A DNA stretch of 9,256 nt from contig JAOQAA010000516.1 in assembly GCA_025963815.1 (NCBI GenBank), forward strand, positions 1-9,256, in the 5' to 3' direction. Positions 6,304-9,256 of the stretch are shown here, one piece after another. A program made the translations under genes and the position numbers. The notes under the pieces are model-generated. The model saw only the letters and a list, made by a program, of their open reading frames with translations. It ran no database searches and was not told where the DNA came from. This DNA comes from Capsulimonas sp. GTDB taxonomy: Bacteria; Armatimonadota; Armatimonadia; Armatimonadales; Capsulimonadaceae. Numbering within the stretch: position 1 is the first letter of the stretch; each line of letters starts with the position of its first letter.

Positions 6304-6879
6304 TCATCGTCGATAAAAACTATCTCGATGACTGCGCCATTGCTCGGCTGTCAGCGTCCATCCTATCTGACGATGCTTGCCGGAGACAAACGGAACATCT
6401 TCCGTAATCTTAGAAATCTCCGCACCTGACTTTTCCTTCAATCGATGTGAACCAATATTCGCCTCGGCGTTATTCAGTCTCAGAGACAGAAGCTCAAGCA
6501 CATCGAAAGCAAAGTCGTTCACGGCGGCGACTGCCTCCGTCATATAGCCCTGTCTCTGATAGGGGAGGCCGATCCAGAATCCCCGACTGTCCTCCGAATT
6601 GGTCGGCGTCAGCTCAATCACACCGATCAGCAAATCGTTGCTGGCCGCCTTGAGCGTGAGCGCCCAGCTATACCGCTTCCCGGCGGCGGCTTCCGCAGTC
6701 GCATATTCCACATACTTACGTGCGCCATCATCGGGATAGGGCCAGGGAATGACGGACGCCATATACTGCACGACTTCCCAATGTGGAAAGAGTTCTTGGA
6801 TACGTGGCGCGTCCGAGAGTTGGAGCGGACGGAGAAGTAGGCGAGGGGTTTCCAGCGTCGGCGTCATTGCTGTTCTCAT
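6304..6879 (-). CDS. GNAT family N-acetyltransferase, RimJ/RimL type
   Basis: The 191-residue protein has the GNAT fold typical of RimJ/RimL-like enzymes, which move an acetyl group from acetyl-CoA to an amino group. It begins with the usual L-x-T-P-R-L-L-L-R-P-L strand (9-19), then a helical region and the acetyl-CoA binding segment IGLPYQRQGYMTEAV (103-117), in which QRQGYM supplies the pyrophosphate-binding turn. The common N-x-x-S-x-R-x-x-E-K-x-G element appears as NIGSHRLKEKSGAE (141-154). The target could be a ribosomal protein, a peptide, an antibiotic or a small metabolite; the sequence does not tell. ATG at 6879 gives the longest form, while ATG at 6867 begins closer to the family start; neither has a clear ribosome binding site. 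It converges with flhF, sharing a terminator, and diverges from the small gene at 6962. Confidence 0.88.
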   Translation of the reverse strand: MRTAMTPTLETPRLLLRPLQLSDAPRIQELFPHWEVVQYMASVIPWPYPDDGARKYVEYATAEAAAGKRYSWALTLKAASNDLLIGVIELTPTNSEDSRGFWIGLPYQRQGYMTEAVAAVNDFAFDVLELLSLRLNNAEANIGSHRLKEKSGAEISKITEDVPFVSGKHRQIGWTLTAEQWRSHRDSFYRR

Positions 6880-6915
6880 TGAGTGATGGGATGAGCGTTA
6901 CTTCCGTAAGTGCTG

Positions 6916-6921
6916 TATAAT
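6916..6921 (+). promoter_or_regulatory. Consensus -10 box upstream of the small membrane protein gene
   Basis: A perfect TATAAT lies 40 bases before the GTG at 6962. The region 17-18 bases upstream (TGAGCG, about 6892-6898) is a poor -35. Transcription would start near 6928, leaving a short A-rich leader with GAAAG (6951-6955) as a weak ribosome binding site. Confidence 0.45.
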
Positions 6922-6961
6922 TAGTTCAAAAGGCGGCGATCTTAAAAATAGAAAGCAGCAA

Positions 6962-7246
6962 GTGGACACAACTTCTCAGGATAGTAGCAGGACTCGCCCG
7001 GTAAGCCATTTCGCATCACTTGCCTTGTTCGCTGTGCTGTGTGTGGCGACCTTTTTCGTTATTCGATCGTATGCGCGAAAGCATCGTTTTGATCGGCCAT
7101 ATATGTCGCGCCCGATGCAAATAATACTGAATTACACAGACCCACATCCTCCGGGCAAATGCATCTGTGGATCGTGCCCTGGCTGGCCGGATGGAGATGC
7201 AATCGGATTGAATGTCGTGGAGAGCTGTACGCAGAGCTCGGACTAG
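6962..7246 (+). CDS. Small Cys-rich single-pass membrane protein, unknown function
   Basis: I do not recognise this 94-residue product. It starts with GTG, preceded by GAAAG six bases upstream and a TATAAT box 40 bases upstream. Residues 1-16 are polar (Ser/Thr/Arg), 17-34 form one hydrophobic membrane segment, and a basic stretch RSYARKHR (35-42) follows. By the positive-inside rule the C-terminal part would face the cytoplasm. That part ends in a short Cys-containing tail with CxCxxC (C67, C69, C72: KCICGSCPGWPDGD) and C89; this could bind a metal or form disulfides. There is no lipobox. The gene is isolated on the + strand between two - strand genes, and stops 3 bases from the end of the SUKH-like gene. 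The region is more A/T-rich than the core genes. It may not be a real gene, although the promoter-like box and clean membrane segment favour it. Confidence 0.45.
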   Translation: MDTTSQDSSRTRPVSHFASLALFAVLCVATFFVIRSYARKHRFDRPYMSRPMQIILNYTDPHPPGKCICGSCPGWPDGDAIGLNVVESCTQSSD

Positions 7247-7249
7247 ACA

Positions 7250-7948
7250 TTATTCGTCGATATGCTCCCACTCATCCTGCAGGGCCAGGCATTCGTTAAA
7301 ACCGTCCTTGGTTTGAGACGCTGCCCAGATCCATTGATCGCCATCGGTTTGGATGATAGAATTTTCTCCACCATAGAGCATCGTGGGATGCTCTGGCCAG
7401 CGCCAAATCGGCAGACCAAGGTCGATGAAATTTTCGGACACTTCTTGAATGACATCGTGATCGGTGTCGCTGTTGGCGCAGTAACGGGAAGAAAACAGAG
7501 CTTCCTGGATCATTGCCTGCAAAATGAACTCAGAGGTTTTCGAGTTCTGTAAGAACCGTTCCCGGCTCAAGTGGGCGTTGTTGTATTCGGTCAAATACAC
7601 GGGAGGGTCTTCCAAGAGAAGATCGCTTATTTGGATACCCCAGACAAAGACCCATTGCGCTTCATGTCTCATGATGAGCAATTCGTCAACAAGTTTCAGC
7701 GTCTCTAGCGAGCTAAAACTGTTCTCCGGCGCCAGTTGATCCAGACTTGTTCCCAAACGCGCATAGAGAGTACGCAACGCCTTTGGCAGTTTCAAGCCAA
7801 GACGGGCCTCTGCCTGATCGATTTCCAGGTCAGAGTTTCCCTGATCATAGAAGCTTGAACTGTACCAGTGGTCGATAAAATCTTGTATCACTGTCCAGCG
7901 GTCTTCGTCGGATTGAATGTGCTGAGCGAAAATTTGACCGAAATGCAT
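7250..7948 (-). CDS. SUKH (SMI1/KNR4)-like protein
   Basis: The 232-residue acidic, soluble protein contains a segment, EIDQAEARLGLKLPKALRTLY (42-62), that fits the core of the SMI1/KNR4 (SUKH) fold, in which an I-x-x-x-E-x-x-L-G-x-x-L-P helix is diagnostic; W19, W29 and the WVFVWGIQISDLL strand (99-111) fit too. In bacteria many such proteins are immunity proteins of contact-dependent or polymorphic toxin systems, but no toxin gene is next to it, so a role in immunity is only a possibility. The start is ATG at 7948, with AAAGG (7954-7958) 5 bases upstream. The frame stays open further upstream through the tRNA-Gly gene, but those extra 60 codons are tRNA read-through and are not included. 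The gene follows the tRNA terminator on the same strand with no promoter of its own that I can see. It is visibly more A/T-rich than pgi or flhA, suggesting acquisition by transfer. Confidence 0.68.
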   Translation of the reverse strand: MHFGQIFAQHIQSDEDRWTVIQDFIDHWYSSSFYDQGNSDLEIDQAEARLGLKLPKALRTLYARLGTSLDQLAPENSFSSLETLKLVDELLIMRHEAQWVFVWGIQISDLLLEDPPVYLTEYNNAHLSRERFLQNSKTSEFILQAMIQEALFSSRYCANSDTDHDVIQEVSENFIDLGLPIWRWPEHPTMLYGGENSIIQTDGDQWIWAASQTKDGFNECLALQDEWEHIDE

Positions 7949-7962
7949 GGAAACCTTTGATG

Positions 7963-7993
7963 AAAAAAGCCGGTCGCAATTGCGACCGGCTTT
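7963..7993 (-). terminator. Intrinsic terminator of tRNA-Gly
   Basis: A perfect 14-bp inverted repeat with no spacer (7966-7979 against 7980-7993, centre GCAATTGC) is followed on the - strand by six T (7968 down to 7963). It begins 9 bases after the tRNA CCA end and stops 14 bases before the start codon of the SUKH-like gene. Confidence 0.9.
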
Positions 7994-8001
7994 CTTGTTT
8001 G

Positions 8002-8076
8002 TGGAGCGGGAGACCAGGTTCGAACTGGCGACATTCTCGTTGGCAACGAGACATTCTACCACTGAATTACTCCCGC
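8002..8076 (-). tRNA. tRNA-Gly (anticodon GCC), CCA encoded
   Basis: The - strand folds as a complete 75-base cloverleaf. The acceptor stem GCGGGAG/CTCCCGC is followed by discriminator T and an encoded CCA. The D arm is ATTC/GAAT with loop AGTGGTA. The anticodon stem TCTCG/CGAGA holds the loop TTGCCAA, with anticodon GCC (plus-strand 8042-8044), which reads glycine codons GGC and GGT. The T arm is GCCAG/CTGGT with the classical TTCGAAC loop. It has its own promoter and terminator. I looked for a repeat of its 3' end that would mark an integrated element and found none in the window. Confidence 0.97.
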
Positions 8077-8098
8077 GTATGTTTGTCTGACGTTCGTA

Positions 8099-8128
8099 GT
8101 TATACCCCGTCACAAACGCTGTTGTCAA
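8099..8128 (-). promoter_or_regulatory. Promoter of tRNA-Gly
   Basis: On the - strand a perfect -35 box TTGACA (8128-8123) is followed after 18 bases by TATAAC (8104-8099), five of six bases of the -10 consensus. Initiation would be near 8092, giving a leader of about 15 bases before the mature tRNA. This is the clearest sigma-70-type promoter in the window. Confidence 0.8.
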
Positions 8129-8164
8129 TCGTTTGGGGCGGGCAGGCGCAAAATTCTTTCTTGT

Positions 8165-8698
8165 TCAGTGGGCCAGCGATTTTTGCATGATGAGGTCGGT
8201 TTGGGCGTCACCGCCGAGTTGAAAGATATGGCTGCCCACTTCTTCGAAGCCCCATTTTTGATAGAAGCGGATTGCTCGATGGTTATGCTCCCATACGCCC
8301 AGCCACAATGTTTCAAAGCCCCGACCGGAGGCTGTCTCGATACACTCCTGCATTGTCCGGGCGCCAATGCCTTGCCCAATACCCTCTGGAAGAACATACA
8401 AGCGTACTAATTCCATGGGGTTCGGGCCTGTTACGCTGGCGTCCGGCGGCCCCATATGAAGTTTTGCATATCCGAGAGGTTTGCCGGACAGCTCGGCGAT
8501 AAAGAATGTTGCGAGCGGGTCAGAAAGCTCCCGCTCCAGTTTTTCTTCGGAAAAGTTTTCCGTTAGATACGCTTCCATATCTTCGGGCGTATTGTCTTTT
8601 GCGAAAGTGGAGCGAAATGTCGCGGCGCTCAGCTCGGCCAGCAGCGAAACATCGTTGCGTGAAGCAATCCGTATTGTCACGGCGCCTTGATTTTCCAT
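8165..8698 (-). CDS. GNAT family N-acetyltransferase, PaiA-like
   Basis: The 177-residue protein is a GNAT acetyltransferase resembling the PaiA branch, whose characterised Bacillus member acetylates spermidine and spermine. Visible parts are the N-terminal IRIASRNDVSLLAELSAATFRSTF (9-32), the strand FFIAELSGKPLGYAKLH (65-81), the acetyl-CoA binding motif LVRLYVLPEGIGQGIGARTM (98-116), and the C-terminal LWLGVWEHNHRAIRFYQKWGF (131-151), which carries the conserved N-x-x-A-x-x-F-Y-x-x-x-G-F element. The substrate cannot be assigned from sequence. ATG at 8698 is the only sensible start, though the upstream sequence has no good ribosome binding site. It lies 19 bases downstream of the zinc-ribbon gene on the same strand, so the two are probably co-transcribed. 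No terminator is visible between it and the tRNA-Gly promoter. Confidence 0.9.
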   Translation of the reverse strand: MENQGAVTIRIASRNDVSLLAELSAATFRSTFAKDNTPEDMEAYLTENFSEEKLERELSDPLATFFIAELSGKPLGYAKLHMGPPDASVTGPNPMELVRLYVLPEGIGQGIGARTMQECIETASGRGFETLWLGVWEHNHRAIRFYQKWGFEEVGSHIFQLGGDAQTDLIMQKSLAH

Positions 8699-8717
8699 GA
8701 ATCGATATTACCAGTCG

Positions 8718-9146
8718 TTATAGCTCCAGGTGACGGAACCGATCGTCGGCCGCCTTGGCTTCCTCCCGCTCTTCCGCGCGGCGTTTTTCCTCGGCTTGGG
8801 CGGCGGCTTCCTGCGCCAGGCGAGCCTGTGTGGCGGCGGCGATTGCGGCTTCGGCGGCGAGACGCATATGCACTTCCTGCTGAATGTCGGCGTGAGTGCG
8901 ACGCATCGTTCCCATGGGGACATTGACGCCGAGTCCGCCAAATCCGGCGGGGGAGTAGGCGTCCACGGTGTTTTGGAACCACTGACGCGACTGGGCGTCG
9001 TGCTGCGCCTGCTCGATGGCGTGCGCCTGCCGCCGCGCTTCCGCCTCTTCTTGGTACGCGGCGTCCTGGATCTCGTGACCGCACCAATTACAGCGCGGGC
9101 TGATGTGCGAAATCAATTTTCGTTGGCAGGCTGGACAGTTTTGCAT
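8718..9146 (-). CDS. Zinc-ribbon protein with Ala/Glu-rich helical tail
   Basis: The 142-residue protein begins with a small zinc ribbon, C4-x2-C7-x11-C19-x2-C22 (CPACQ...CNWCG), followed by a charged helical stretch (about 28-58), a Gly-rich link (AGFGGLGVNV, 67-76) and a long Ala/Glu/Arg/Gln helix (about 86-133) that may form a coiled coil. No catalytic domain and no membrane segment are present. Such short zinc-ribbon proteins are common and mostly uncharacterised; a scaffolding, nucleic acid or protein binding role is possible, but I do not assign one. ATG at 9146 is preceded by a weak GAAAG 9 bases upstream, and an extended -10 element lies about 20 bases upstream. It is likely the first gene of a two-gene unit with the PaiA-like acetyltransferase. 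Confidence 0.75.
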   Translation of the reverse strand: MQNCPACQRKLISHISPRCNWCGHEIQDAAYQEEAEARRQAHAIEQAQHDAQSRQWFQNTVDAYSPAGFGGLGVNVPMGTMRRTHADIQQEVHMRLAAEAAIAAATQARLAQEAAAQAEEKRRAEEREEAKAADDRFRHLEL

Positions 9147-9166
9147 TTGCGTGACTTTCTAACGCA

Positions 9167-9175
9167 ATTTTACCA
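9167..9175 (-). promoter_or_regulatory. Extended -10 promoter of the zinc-ribbon gene
   Basis: The - strand reads TGG-TAAAAT (9175 down to 9167), an extended -10 (TGn) directly followed by a five-of-six -10 box. No good -35 is seen, which extended -10 promoters tolerate. Initiation near 9160 would give a short leader of about 14 bases before the ATG at 9146. Confidence 0.5.
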
Positions 9176-9190
9176 TGTGTCGTGGAACAA

Positions 9191-9245
9191 TCGCCACTGT
9201 TTCGATCTCACCGTATAATGGATGAATACACATTGACGAAGGGGG
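9191..9245 (+). promoter_or_regulatory. Promoter and ribosome binding site of a gene beyond the right edge
   Basis: TCGCCA (9191-9196, four of six bases of TTGACA) is followed after 17 bases by a perfect TATAAT (9214-9219). AAGGGGG at 9239-9245 is a strong ribosome binding site candidate. The start codon would lie about 6-11 bases later, at the window end; the final GT at 9255-9256 could open a GTG. The gene itself is not in view. It is divergent from the zinc-ribbon gene. Confidence 0.55.
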
Positions 9246-9256
9246 ATCCGCTTAGT

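Noticed and set aside
6822..8025. A possible attachment-site repeat of the tRNA-Gly 3' end marking an integrated island.
   Set aside because: The only similarity found by eye is the 8-base TGGAGCGG at 6822 inside an acetyltransferase gene, far too short; no integrase is present.
7949..8128. Upstream extension of the SUKH-like protein by 60 codons.
   Set aside because: The extension translates through the tRNA-Gly gene and its terminator; the internal ATG at 7948 has a good ribosome binding site.
7957..8190. A 77-codon + strand frame over the tRNA.
   Set aside because: It is the antisense translation of a tRNA gene, a well-known false prediction.

Overview
The window is bacterial, moderately G+C-rich chromosomal DNA carrying mostly core genes. 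The succinate dehydrogenase has a flavoprotein tail of the Bacillus/non-classical type, the glucose-6-phosphate isomerase is the short ~450-residue bacterial form, there is a flagellar FlhA-FlhF pair, and the tRNA gene encodes its own CCA end. A palindromic intergenic repeat containing GGCGCGAAGCGCC lies inside the sdh operon. These features would suit a flagellated, respiring bacterium such as a member of Armatimonadota or a neighbouring phylum, but this placement is an inference with low confidence.

Left part (1-1265, + strand): the 3' end of sdhA with an unusual low-complexity tail, a 140-bp inverted-repeat element (286-425) between sdhA and sdhB, sdhB with all eleven cluster-ligating cysteines, and a perfect 10-bp-stem terminator. 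The two enzymes form the soluble, electron-transferring half of complex II. Middle (1311-2669, +): pgi, followed by a structured 192-bp gap holding a probable terminator, a weak sigma-28-like promoter, and a hairpin with a T-tract directly in front of the flhA ribosome binding site.

Flagellar part (2862-6292, +): flhA and flhF overlap by 8 bp and are closed by a perfect 20-bp-stem bidirectional terminator. FlhA is the export-gate protein; FlhF is the SRP-type GTPase that places the flagellar base. Neither flhB nor flhG (the usual FlhF partner) is adjacent within the window.

Right part (6304-9256): small accessory genes, mostly on the - strand. They are a RimJ/RimL-like acetyltransferase, a small Cys-rich single-pass membrane protein (+), a SUKH/SMI1-KNR4-like protein of more A/T-rich composition, tRNA-Gly(GCC) with its own promoter and terminator, a PaiA-like acetyltransferase, and a zinc-ribbon/charged-helix protein. 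The last two are likely one operon. A promoter-like sequence pointing + at the right edge suggests another gene starts just outside. No CRISPR array, transposase or complete new multi-gene system is visible. The items most worth checking are the sdhA-sdhB palindromic element, the flhA leader hairpin, and the orphan SUKH and Cys-rich proteins.
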